A stretch of 12,213 nucleotides of DNA from Bacteroidales bacterium (GTDB lineage: Bacteria; Bacteroidota; Bacteroidia; Bacteroidales; VadinHA17), in contig DOZA01000295.1 in NCBI GenBank assembly GCA_003518245.1, positions 1 to 12,213 on the forward strand, written 5' to 3'. The translations under genes and the position numbers were made by a program. The notes beneath the pieces are model-generated. The model was not told the DNA's origin. It saw only the letters and a program-made list of their open reading frames with translations, and did not search any database. This document shows, one piece after another, positions 1 to 7,021 of this stretch (the stretch's first letter is position 1; every line of letters starts with the position of its first letter).

Positions 1-525
1 GATGTGCAGAATGATTTTTGCCCCGGGGGTGCATTGCCGGCACCAGAGGCAAATGAGATTATACCTGTCATTAATAAACTGATGGAAAAGTTCGATGTTG
101 TAGTTGCATCACGAGATGTACATCCATCCGACACCATACATTTTGATAAATGGCCACCACATTGTATTGAAGGAACCAGGGGGGCACTTTTTCATCCCGA
201 CCTGAATATAACCAGGATACAAAAAGGATTCCATAAAGGAACCGGTAATATAGATGACGGATATTCTGCTTTTGAAGCCACCAATGAAAACCTGTTGGAT
301 TACCTCATGAGTAAAAAGGTTAGTGATGTGTATATCACAGGACTCACAACAGAATATTGTGTTAAAAATACTGCCCTGGATGCAGTAAAAAACGGACTAA
401 ATACATGGCTTGTCACCGATGCCATAGCAGCCGTGGAGCCTGGTTCGGATAACGAGACTGATGCCCTGGATGAAATGAAAAAAGCTGGGATCAGGTTTAT
501 TGAGTCAGAGAGTAAGTGCTGTTAA
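1..525 (+). CDS. pncA: Nicotinamidase (isochorismatase-like hydrolase), 5'-truncated by window edge
   Basis: Hydrolyses nicotinamide to nicotinate and ammonia in NAD salvage; a cytosolic enzyme. The frame is open from base 1, whose GAT codon encodes the Asp of the family DVQNDF motif, so only a few N-terminal residues are missing and the GTG at base 4 is not a real start. Counting that Asp as residue 1, the PncA triad is complete: Asp1, Lys79 (in FHKGT) and Cys120 (in TTEYCVK, codon 358-360). Metal ligands Asp39, His41, His47 and His54 sit in the expected DxH...H...WPPHC pattern, and the GTRGALFHPDL stretch is typical of bacterial nicotinamidases. 174 residues remain; the family is usually 180-215. 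The stop is followed by a GC-rich hairpin and repeats. Family assignment is secure. Nicotinamidase is preferred over other isochorismatase-like hydrolases because of the metal site. Confidence 0.93.
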   Translation, partial: DVQNDFCPGGALPAPEANEIIPVINKLMEKFDVVVASRDVHPSDTIHFDKWPPHCIEGTRGALFHPDLNITRIQKGFHKGTGNIDDGYSAFEATNENLLDYLMSKKVSDVYITGLTTEYCVKNTALDAVKNGLNTWLVTDAIAAVEPGSDNETDALDEMKKAGIRFIESESKCC

Positions 526-533
526 CTGGGTTC

Positions 534-561
534 CCGCCTTCGCCAAGGCTTTGGCGGGCGG
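534..561. repeat. GC-rich REP-like hairpin
   Basis: CCGCC (534-538) and CGCCAA (541-546), separated by a TT bulge, pair with TTGGCG (551-556) and GGCGG (557-561) around a GGCT loop. This gives an 11-bp stem starting 8 bases after the nicotinamidase stop. No T-run follows directly, so it is not a classic intrinsic terminator, though it could still stabilise the mRNA 3' end. The short, GC-rich imperfect palindrome resembles dispersed REP-type elements. Only one copy lies in this window, so dispersal is not shown. It is flanked by short CTGGGTT (526-532) and CCGGGTT (564-577, twice) units. Confidence 0.6.
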
Positions 562-563
562 TG

Positions 564-636
564 CCGGGTTCCGGGTTTCGCGTTCGTCGTTCGTCGTTGG
601 TCGTTGGTCTTTCGTCGTTGGTTTTTCGTCGTTTTA
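564..636. repeat. Degenerate heptanucleotide tandem arrays
   Basis: Two adjacent units of CCGGGTT (564-570, 571-577) are followed by eight in-register 7-bp units from 581 to 636. Those eight are CGTTCGT twice, CGTTGGT twice, CTTTCGT, CGTTGGT, TTTTCGT and CGTTTTA. The period is exactly 7 and substitutions drift toward T at the right end, next to the promoter-like box of the following gene. No reading frame is supported here. Seven-base intergenic tandem repeats are known in other bacteria, for example the STRR repeats of cyanobacteria; the function here is unknown. Confidence 0.75.
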
Positions 637-650
637 GATTTCTTTCTTCG

Positions 651-658
651 TATATTTG
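651..658 (+). promoter_or_regulatory. Candidate Bacteroidota -7 promoter box
   Basis: TATATTTG matches the Bacteroidota primary-sigma -7 consensus TAnnTTTG exactly and lies 29 bases before the ATG of the Ntn-hydrolase gene, which implies a short leader of about 20 bases. No clear -33 TTG/TTTG element is visible at the usual distance; the 7-bp array occupies that position. The same octamer lies 30 bases upstream of terC on the other strand, which supports both calls. Confidence 0.5.
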
Positions 659-687
659 TTTTTTAAGTAACCTTCAAAATCACTAAA

Positions 688-1911
688 ATGAAAAATATTA
701 CTCTGATCCTGGTATTAGTGGCTCTGAGCTTGCCGGCTAAAATTTATGCCTGCACCTCAGTTATTATAAGCGGTAAATACACTGCTGATGGTCGACCTAT
801 AATGTGGAAGCACCGCGACACGAGCAATGAGAATAATAAGCTTGTTTATGTTACCTCCGGCAGGTATAACTATATTGCTATGGTTAATGTGGGGAAAAAA
901 GAATTGACAGAAGCCTGGATGGGGATGAACGCTGCAGGTTTCTGCATTATGAATACTACCTCCTATAATCTAAATAGTGGGGAGGATGAAAATGGTAAAT
1001 ATGGTGAAGGTGAGATAATGGGCCGGGCCCTGGCAATATGTGCTACACTGGAAGATTTTGAAAAACTTATTGATTCTCTTGAGAAGCCAACAGGACTAGA
1101 ATCAAATTTCGGGGTTATTGATGCTTTTGGTGGTGCGGCATATTACGAGGTTGGCGACAGCAGCATAACAAAAATTGATGTAAATAATAAGTCAGTGGCC
1201 CCGCTGGGATTTATTGTAATGACCAATTATTCATTTAATGGTGATCCTGAAACAGGCCATGGATATTCGAGGTATATCACAGCTTATAATCTTTTTTACA
1301 AGGCTGCAATGCAAAATAACCTTACTGTTGAATTTATTCTGCGTAATGCTGAAAGAAACCTGGTAAATGGTTTTACAGGACTCGATCTTACCAATTTCTC
1401 AACATCAGAAAAAGAAGTAAAAATGGTTCATTTCAAGGACAATATTGCAAGACGTACAACAACCTCATCAGCTATTTTTAAAGGTGTTGCTGCAGGTGAT
1501 GATCATGATAACACAATTATGTGGGTAGTGGGTGGATGGCCTTTGGCCACCGCAGCATACCCGGTTTGGTTTAATGATGATCATAATCTCCCGCAATTAC
1601 TTACCTCTCCTGAAGGTCAGAATTCTGAGATGTGTGATATAGCACTCAGAATGAAAAGGGAAAGTATGCCTGTAACACGCGGACATGGAAAGGATTATCT
1701 AGATATAAATAAACTCTGTAACAGTGAACAATCCGGTTATTTACAATGGATCAGGTCCCTTGAGGATGAAATAATCAATATAACAGGAAAGTACCTTGAT
1801 AATATTGGTAAGCCTGTTCCGGACAGCAAGCAGATCAGGGAATTGTACGAGGTAATTGACCGGATGGTTATACTGGCCTACAGGAATCATGGGTATAATT
1901 TTATGGAATAA
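688..1911 (+). CDS. Exported Ntn-hydrolase (C45/acyltransferase-like amidohydrolase)
   Basis: Predicted N-terminal-nucleophile hydrolase that would cleave or transfer an amide-linked acyl group outside the cytoplasm; the substrate cannot be read from sequence. Residues 1-21 form a signal peptide (Lys3, hydrophobic 4-17, ending KIYA). The next residue is Cys22 in CTSVIISGK, so signal peptidase cleavage after Ala21 would expose the catalytic Cys. Family-like features follow: WKHRDT (40-45), MGMNAAGF (78-85), MTNYS (178-182), TTTSSAIF (257-264) and GGWPLATAAYPVW (282-294). At 407 residues it fits the C45/penicillin-acyltransferase-like and linear-amide C-N hydrolase groups common in Bacteroidota. 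IYAC weakly resembles a lipobox, but Tyr at -2 is unusual and lipidation would block the nucleophile. The stop overlaps the next start by one base (TAATG), so the two genes are very likely co-translated. Superfamily fairly sure; exact family and substrate not. Confidence 0.8.
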   Translation: MKNITLILVLVALSLPAKIYACTSVIISGKYTADGRPIMWKHRDTSNENNKLVYVTSGRYNYIAMVNVGKKELTEAWMGMNAAGFCIMNTTSYNLNSGEDENGKYGEGEIMGRALAICATLEDFEKLIDSLEKPTGLESNFGVIDAFGGAAYYEVGDSSITKIDVNNKSVAPLGFIVMTNYSFNGDPETGHGYSRYITAYNLFYKAAMQNNLTVEFILRNAERNLVNGFTGLDLTNFSTSEKEVKMVHFKDNIARRTTTSSAIFKGVAAGDDHDNTIMWVVGGWPLATAAYPVWFNDDHNLPQLLTSPEGQNSEMCDIALRMKRESMPVTRGHGKDYLDINKLCNSEQSGYLQWIRSLEDEIINITGKYLDNIGKPVPDSKQIRELYEVIDRMVILAYRNHGYNFME

Positions 1912-2690
1912 TGGAAATATCAGTTCTTACCGAAAACTATCCTGGTACATCTACCGGCTCCGAACATGGACTCTCCTACCTTATTGAACATGAGGGTAAA
2001 AGAATACTCTTTGATACCGGTCAAAGCGACCTGTTCCTTCGCAATGCCGAAATCATGGGTGTTGATTTACATAACCTGGATAATATAATACTGAGCCATG
2101 GTCACTATGATCATGGTAATGGTTTACAATACCTTGAAGGAGGAAAGCTGATTTGTCATCCAGGCTGCTTTGTCAAAAGATATAGTAAAGGAGGCACAAA
2201 ATATATTGGCTTAAAGAACACATTTAATGAGATTTCAGATAAGTTCGAGCTTATAACTTCCTCCAATCCGTATACTATCAGTCCGGGGATAATTTTTCTT
2301 GGTGAAATACCCCGTAACAGTTTTTTTGAATCAAAACACACCGGATTTATTTACGAAGACGGTACACCGGATTTCGTTATGGATGACAGTGCTGTTGCAT
2401 TATTACTCAATGAAGGTTTATTTATTGTAACCGGTTGCGGTCATGCAGGTGTTGTCAATACTCTTGAACATGCAAAAAAAGTTACTGGTGAAAAAATAAT
2501 ATATGGTGTAATGGGTGGATTCCACCTCAAACAGGCAGATCTTCAAACGGTGGAAACAATAAAATATCTCAGGAAAAACGAGGTAAAATATATATACCCA
2601 TCACACTGCACTGCACTACCTGCCCTGTCAGCTTTTCATGATGCCTTTGGAACAATACAGGTAAAGACCGGGGAAGTCCTCTCCTTCTGA
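1911..2690 (+). CDS. MBL-fold metallohydrolase, COG1237 type
   Basis: A 259-residue cytosolic protein without signal peptide. It has the metallo-beta-lactamase fold: HGHYDH (63-68) supplies the HxHxDH di-metal ligands, and His178 (GCGHAG), Asp159 (MDDSAV) and His205 (GGFHL) are the remaining likely ligands, with a C-terminal SHCTALPA (231-238). The pairing of GCxHAGvvNtlehakk with GvmGGFHL is characteristic of COG1237. Some archaeal members of that group are described as 7,8-dihydropterin-6-methyl-4-(ribofuranosyl)aminobenzene-5'-phosphate synthases, but that activity should not be assumed in a bacterium. The start codon shares its A with the upstream TAA, so translation is probably coupled to the Ntn-hydrolase. 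The pair may act on successive products of one substrate; this is inference from the overlap only. Fold certain, function unknown. Confidence 0.85.
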   Translation: MEISVLTENYPGTSTGSEHGLSYLIEHEGKRILFDTGQSDLFLRNAEIMGVDLHNLDNIILSHGHYDHGNGLQYLEGGKLICHPGCFVKRYSKGGTKYIGLKNTFNEISDKFELITSSNPYTISPGIIFLGEIPRNSFFESKHTGFIYEDGTPDFVMDDSAVALLLNEGLFIVTGCGHAGVVNTLEHAKKVTGEKIIYGVMGGFHLKQADLQTVETIKYLRKNEVKYIYPSHCTALPALSAFHDAFGTIQVKTGEVLSF

Positions 2691-2694
2691 GAAA

Positions 2695-2729
2695 CACAGA
2701 TTACAGAGATCTCCTCAGATTACGCAGAT
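2695..2729. repeat. Two copies of a 16-bp CAGATTAC-type motif
   Basis: CACAGATTACAGAGAT (2695-2710) and CTCAGATTACGCAGAT (2714-2729) repeat with a 19-bp spacing, beginning 5 bases after the MBL stop codon. A third copy, GGCAGATTACACAGAT, lies at 7035-7050 just after the methyltransferase stop. The three share 12 of the 14 bases from CAGATTAC onward. No coding role or clear hairpin is seen. Confidence 0.6.
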
Positions 2730-2752
2730 TTTTGTTAATTTTAGGCATTCCC

Positions 2753-2757
2753 AGGAG
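2753..2757 (+). promoter_or_regulatory. Shine-Dalgarno-like AGGAG before the propeller/SpoIIE gene
   Basis: AGGAG lies 6 bases before the ATG at 2764, the right distance for a ribosome binding site. The other genes here have AT-rich starts without one, as is usual in Bacteroidota. It supports this start, although the match could be chance. Confidence 0.4.
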
Positions 2758-2763
2758 ATAGTT

Positions 2764-5700
2764 ATGAAAGGGACATTATCATTTATATTATTCTTTTCCT
2801 TCGTTACCATTTCAATGGCCCAGAAGGGAATACCATACATCAGTTATTATGATGATAATGTTGATATTGAGGTTGAGAACTGGGCCATATGCCAGGATAA
2901 GGATAATGTAATGCTTTTTGCCAATCGCCAGGGCTTGCTTAGCTATGATGGTAGTCAGTGGGATATAGTACACCTGCCATATATGCCTGTGAGTCTCTAC
3001 AGGTGCCCGGCTAATAACCGTATTTATGTAGGTGCAGATAATAATTACGGTTATATCAAAAAAAACAGAGATGGAAGTTATAATTATGTATCTGTTTCAG
3101 GCGATACTGTCAATGCCGGGCTAATAACGGATATTTTACTCACCGACAGTACTGTTATTTATTTTTCTGAAAAATGTATCAGCCTCCATAACCTGGATGA
3201 TCTTTCCGATTACAAGCGATGGTATTCCAAACAGGGGTCACCCTTTACCGGTATGATTGCCCATCGCGGCAAATTGTTTTTCAATGTTAAAGATAAAGGG
3301 CTATACCGTATTGAAAGCGACACCCTCTTCCCTATCGTTACAGGTTATATGACAGCAAACAGGGAAATACTGTTCTCTCTTCCTTTCAGTAAAGACAAAA
3401 AGCTTATAGGTACCAGTGATAATAAACTGCAGCTTTTCGACAGGATAAAATATTACGAATATGATATAAGTAATCCTGAATATCTTGAGGAAAATATCCT
3501 GTCTGATGCAGTATTAATAGCTGATTCATTGATAGCTCTTTCAACCCTTTATGGGGGAGTTATGGTATTGGATAAGGAAACAGGGGATGAAGTAACATTG
3601 CTTAATTACCAGAACGGACTTCCTGATGATGAAATCTATGCGATAAACAGTGATAATAACAATGGGCTTTGGATTACGCATGGCTATGGTATAAGTCGTG
3701 TCGATTTTAACCTGCCGATTTCCTCTTTTAGTAATTATACTGGGCTGCAGGGAGTTATTACTTCAGTATTATATCATAATAATAAGCTATATGCAGGAAC
3801 CAATGAAGGTTTATTTTTCCTTGATGAAGTAAGGGAGTATGATAGCAAAGAGATTCTTTACCGTACACCACCTTCAACAAAAGAACAGGAAGATAAAAAA
3901 GAAGTATCGAAACGACCGGTCAGAGATTTTTTTAACAGGCTTTTCAGAAAGAAACAGGAACCAGAAACTAAAGGAACAATAGAAGAAGAAAAACCTTTGT
4001 CCCAATCTGTATTAGCAGAGCCTCAATATGATCGAAAAACAGTAAGCGTGCTCAAGTCGATAAATTATGTTTACAGGAAAATCGATGAGATAGATACAAA
4101 AGTAAAACAACTCATGTCAGCAGGTAATGGTATACTGGCCCTCAGCAGTTCGGGTTTGCACTATATCGAAGAGAGTACAGTCATAATATTGTCATCCAGC
4201 AGAACCATCAATTCGGTGAGCAAACTGGATGAAAACGATTTTCTTTTATGCACCAATAACGGACTTTCAGTACTCTCTTTAAGTGAGGGCAGCTGGAAGG
4301 CAAATTATCCCGTCCAAGGCATCAATGAACCTGTCTATAATGTTGTGTTGGTGGATCATTCAACCTGGTGGATAGGATCATTAAATAAGGTATTCAGACT
4401 TGAAGGCTCATGGGAAACAATGGATTTTGAAATTCATGATTATCCCTTACCGGATAAATACCCCGTATCATACAACATGGCTGAATCAAATGATAATATA
4501 TTTGCCTTTGCCGAGACCGGTATTTTCATCTACTCCGCTTTATCTGATTCTTTTAGATTGTACGAGAATCATGAGCTGGGTATAAAACCCGGGAGAAAAC
4601 ATAAATACCTGCTTTCGAACCTTAACTACCCTCTGGTCAGAACTGATGAAGGTTGGAAATCACTTAATGTACAAATTGAAGGTCTTGCTAAGATTGAAAG
4701 TATCCTGAGACTAATTGATGAACCGGTTTATATAAGTATAGATGAAAGTGGCCCAATCTGGATTACTGATAACGATAATAATATCTACAGAATCTCAGAT
4801 TACAGGAACAGGGATATAGATACTGAATTCAGGATGTTTATTTCAGATGTCCGAAGTTCTGAAAAGAGTTTTTATGAACTTGATAATATGGTATTTGATC
4901 CTGATGAAAAAGCTATATCTGTTAATATTTCTGCTCCTTATTACCTCAAAAAAACTTCCAACAAATACCAGTATCTCATTGAGGGAATCATGAATAACTG
5001 GTCGGAGTGGAACAATAATCCCCGGATAAATATATTCCTTGAATCAGGTTACTATACCGTTCACTTCAGGGCAATGAATATACTTGGGGAGATTAGTGAG
5101 GAAAAAACAATAAGTTTTTCAATTAAACCACCGTTCTCAAAATCAGCATTCTTTTATGTAATAATTGGATTAATTGTCGTGGTCCTGTTTTTCCTGATAC
5201 TATTCTTCCGTGAAAAGAAGCTCAAACATGACAAGAGAATACTGGAAGAGAAAGTAAGACAGCGTACCATAGAGATAGAACAGAAAAAAGAACAGATTGA
5301 GAATCAGCGGGATGAGATAATGCATCAGAAAGAGGAGATAACCAGTAGTATTGCTTACGCCAGCAGGATTCAAACTGCAATGCTTTCTAGCAGGCAGTTA
5401 TTTAAAAATAATTTCAGGGATTACTTCATTTTATTCAAACCAAGGGATATTGTAAGTGGGGATTTCTACTGGATAGAGGGGAATAAGGACAGGATATATT
5501 TTACTGCTGCTGATTGTACAGGTCATGGAGTACCCGGGGCCTTTATGAGTATGCTGGGAATATCACTATTGAACGAGATTACGAGTGATGGGGAAAAAGA
5601 CCTGAAGCCCTTTGAGATATTGGAACTACTAAGAAGTAAGGTAATAACTTCCCTTTCCCATACAAAATCGCATAGTAAAGCTGCTGATGGTATGGACCTG

Positions 5701-6090
5701 GCATTCTGTAAATATGACAAAAAGAAAAAAGTGCTCGAATATGCCGGAGCATTTAATTCACTATACCATTTCAGAAAAGGGAATTTAACAGTTTATAAAG
5801 CTGACAGGATGCCCGTGGGTTCGTATATACCCCGTGTCGGCAATTTTACAAATAATGAGATAAATATAGAGCCGGATGATATCATTTATATTTTCTCTGA
5901 TGGCTATACCGACCAGTTTGGCGGTCCTGAAGATAAGAAATTTAGTACCCGGCAGTTTAAATCAACGTTGTCAGATCTTGTTGATTTGCCAATGAGAAAA
6001 CAGAATAATATACTTGAGGAGGTGTTTAAAAAATGGAAAGGCAAAAACAGCCAGCTCGATGATGTGCTGCTTATTGGTATAAAATTCTGA
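2764..6090 (+). CDS. Propeller/Y_Y_Y sensor with cytoplasmic SpoIIE-type PP2C phosphatase
   Basis: Transmembrane receptor that would convert a periplasmic signal into dephosphorylation of a cytoplasmic protein. Order: signal peptide 1-19 (ending SMA-Q); periplasmic beta-propeller about 25-700 with two-component-regulator-type blades (such as NGLWITHGYGISRVD 300-314); Y_Y_Y-type domain about 716-788 (YQYLIEG, GYYTVHFRAMN); one membrane helix 796-815; basic coiled coil about 817-865; SpoIIE phosphatase about 885-1108. The PP2C acidic motifs are intact: SGDFYW (Asp900), ADCTGHGVPGAFMS (Asp917), DGMDLAF (Asp978), SDGYTD (Asp1046/Asp1050) and QLDDVLL (Asp1099/Asp1100). A hydrophilic, charged segment (371-412) interrupts the propeller. 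There is no kinase, receiver or DNA-binding domain. By analogy with SpoIIE/RsbU the target would be a phosphorylated STAS-type anti-anti-sigma protein, but no such partner is encoded nearby. Architecture sure; signal and target unknown. Confidence 0.9.
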   Translation: MKGTLSFILFFSFVTISMAQKGIPYISYYDDNVDIEVENWAICQDKDNVMLFANRQGLLSYDGSQWDIVHLPYMPVSLYRCPANNRIYVGADNNYGYIKKNRDGSYNYVSVSGDTVNAGLITDILLTDSTVIYFSEKCISLHNLDDLSDYKRWYSKQGSPFTGMIAHRGKLFFNVKDKGLYRIESDTLFPIVTGYMTANREILFSLPFSKDKKLIGTSDNKLQLFDRIKYYEYDISNPEYLEENILSDAVLIADSLIALSTLYGGVMVLDKETGDEVTLLNYQNGLPDDEIYAINSDNNNGLWITHGYGISRVDFNLPISSFSNYTGLQGVITSVLYHNNKLYAGTNEGLFFLDEVREYDSKEILYRTPPSTKEQEDKKEVSKRPVRDFFNRLFRKKQEPETKGTIEEEKPLSQSVLAEPQYDRKTVSVLKSINYVYRKIDEIDTKVKQLMSAGNGILALSSSGLHYIEESTVIILSSSRTINSVSKLDENDFLLCTNNGLSVLSLSEGSWKANYPVQGINEPVYNVVLVDHSTWWIGSLNKVFRLEGSWETMDFEIHDYPLPDKYPVSYNMAESNDNIFAFAETGIFIYSALSDSFRLYENHELGIKPGRKHKYLLSNLNYPLVRTDEGWKSLNVQIEGLAKIESILRLIDEPVYISIDESGPIWITDNDNNIYRISDYRNRDIDTEFRMFISDVRSSEKSFYELDNMVFDPDEKAISVNISAPYYLKKTSNKYQYLIEGIMNNWSEWNNNPRINIFLESGYYTVHFRAMNILGEISEEKTISFSIKPPFSKSAFFYVIIGLIVVVLFFLILFFREKKLKHDKRILEEKVRQRTIEIEQKKEQIENQRDEIMHQKEEITSSIAYASRIQTAMLSSRQLFKNNFRDYFILFKPRDIVSGDFYWIEGNKDRIYFTAADCTGHGVPGAFMSMLGISLLNEITSDGEKDLKPFEILELLRSKVITSLSHTKSHSKAADGMDLAFCKYDKKKKVLEYAGAFNSLYHFRKGNLTVYKADRMPVGSYIPRVGNFTNNEINIEPDDIIYIFSDGYTDQFGGPEDKKFSTRQFKSTLSDLVDLPMRKQNNILEEVFKKWKGKNSQLDDVLLIGIKF

Positions 6091-6142
6091 ATTTATTACC
6101 ATTAATCTCTGAGTTACATAATAGTCAAGGCGGGGGATGTAA

Positions 6143-6225
6143 CTGTTGAACCGTTTAATTGTTGAGTCGGGTATTTCAATGTAAGATTTCCCGATTTAAC
6201 CTTACATGATTCAACGGTTAAACAA
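6143..6225. repeat. Nested inverted repeat with 8-bp periodic arms
   Basis: The left side (6145-6168) is three 8-bp units each beginning GTT (GTTGAACC, GTTTAATT, GTTGAGTC). The last 16 bases (6153-6168) pair at 13 of 16 positions with 6208-6223. Inside, ATGTAAG (6179-6185) pairs perfectly with CTTACAT (6201-6207). A competing pair, TCGGG (6167-6171) with CCCGA (6190-6194), could form instead. The element fills most of the gap between the phosphatase and methyltransferase genes. No T-run follows, so a terminator role is uncertain. Confidence 0.55.
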
Positions 6226-6233
6226 TAACTTAG

Positions 6234-6241
6234 TATCTTTA
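6234..6241 (+). promoter_or_regulatory. Weak -7-like box before the methyltransferase
   Basis: TATCTTTA matches TAnnTTTG except for the last base and lies 24 bases before the ATG at 6266. No -33 element is clear. It is the best promoter candidate in this gap, but AT-rich spacers produce such matches by chance. Confidence 0.3.
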
Positions 6242-6265
6242 CCTTTAACAAAGATATAATTGAAA

Positions 6266-7021
6266 ATGGAACATAAGTATCCTAAAAACTTTGCTCGCTT
6301 TTATGATACCATTTATCACCGTATGCGTGATGGTGTTGACAGTGAATTTTTCCAGAAGCTCATAAAGAACACAAAAGGCAGGGTTCTTGAAATAGGCGTA
6401 GGAACAGGCCGTTTATTTATGAATGCACTGGAATATAAAGCTGATATTTACGGTATTGACATAAGTCCTGCTATGCTCGATATACTTTTAAAAAAGCTAC
6501 CGGCAGACCAACATTACAGGATAAGCGAACAGAGCATTACCAATTTCAGTTTTGACTTTAAGTTTGACCTTATAGTAGCTCCTTTCAGGGTAATAATGCA
6601 CCTCATAGAAAAAGAAGACCAGGTCAGAGCATTAAATAATGTTTATAAACACCTTGCCAGCGGTGGCAGGTTCGTTTTTGATGCTTTTGTCCCTGATCCC
6701 GGAATCCTTAAATACGGCATTGATAAGCAAACGGATTTTGATGACGAATATGAACCTGGTAAAAAACTAAGGAGGATTGTCACCTCAATACCCGACCTGG
6801 TAAACCAGGTACTGAATGTACTCTTCAGACTGGAATGGGATGACGATGAAGGACCTCATTCTGAGGAATGGGAAACACCATTACGTTTCTTTTTCAGGTA
6901 TGAACTGGAATACCTGATCGAACGTTCCGACTTCCATGAATATGATATTACAGGCGATTATACCGGAAAGTTGCTGGATAAAGATTCAAAGGAATTCATA
7001 GTGATCTGTAAGAAACACTGA
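6266..7021 (+). CDS. Class I SAM-dependent methyltransferase
   Basis: Cytosolic methyltransferase of unknown acceptor, 251 residues from ATG 6266. The frame also offers a TTG two codons earlier (6260); ATG is preferred because the extra residues add nothing and TTG starts are rare. A short helical N-terminus (YPKNFARFYDTIYHRM) leads into motif I, EIGVGTG (42-48), and the acidic motif II, GIDIS (Asp65), which binds the ribose of SAM. FDLIVAPFRVIMHL is the post-II strand region, and GGRFVFDAFVPD is the later core strand typical of Methyltransf_11/25-type enzymes. The C-terminal half carries an acidic stretch (EWDDDEGPHSEEWE) and ends in FIVICKK, as in many small-molecule methyltransferases. It has its own spacer on both sides, so it is probably monocistronic. 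Fold certain; substrate not predictable. Confidence 0.85.
   Translation: MEHKYPKNFARFYDTIYHRMRDGVDSEFFQKLIKNTKGRVLEIGVGTGRLFMNALEYKADIYGIDISPAMLDILLKKLPADQHYRISEQSITNFSFDFKFDLIVAPFRVIMHLIEKEDQVRALNNVYKHLASGGRFVFDAFVPDPGILKYGIDKQTDFDDEYEPGKKLRRIVTSIPDLVNQVLNVLFRLEWDDDEGPHSEEWETPLRFFFRYELEYLIERSDFHEYDITGDYTGKLLDKDSKEFIVICKKH

Noticed and set aside
534..561. Intrinsic terminator of the nicotinamidase gene
   Set aside because: A strong stem is present, but it is followed by GC-rich sequence instead of a T-run, so I call it a repeat and leave termination open.
581..636. Possible CRISPR array
   Set aside because: Units are 7 bp, contiguous and without spacers; no cas genes in the window.
2156..2341. 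Minus-strand frame under the MBL gene
   Set aside because: Antisense to a confident gene; no independent support.
4400..4585. Plus-strand 61-residue frame inside the propeller gene
   Set aside because: Out-of-frame shadow of the 1108-residue protein; no start signal or recognisable motif.
5523..5720. Minus-strand frame under the SpoIIE domain
   Set aside because: Antisense to the conserved phosphatase motifs; no independent support.
6260..6265. TTG start for the methyltransferase
   Set aside because: An ATG two codons later in the same frame is the simpler start, and no Shine-Dalgarno sequence favours the TTG.
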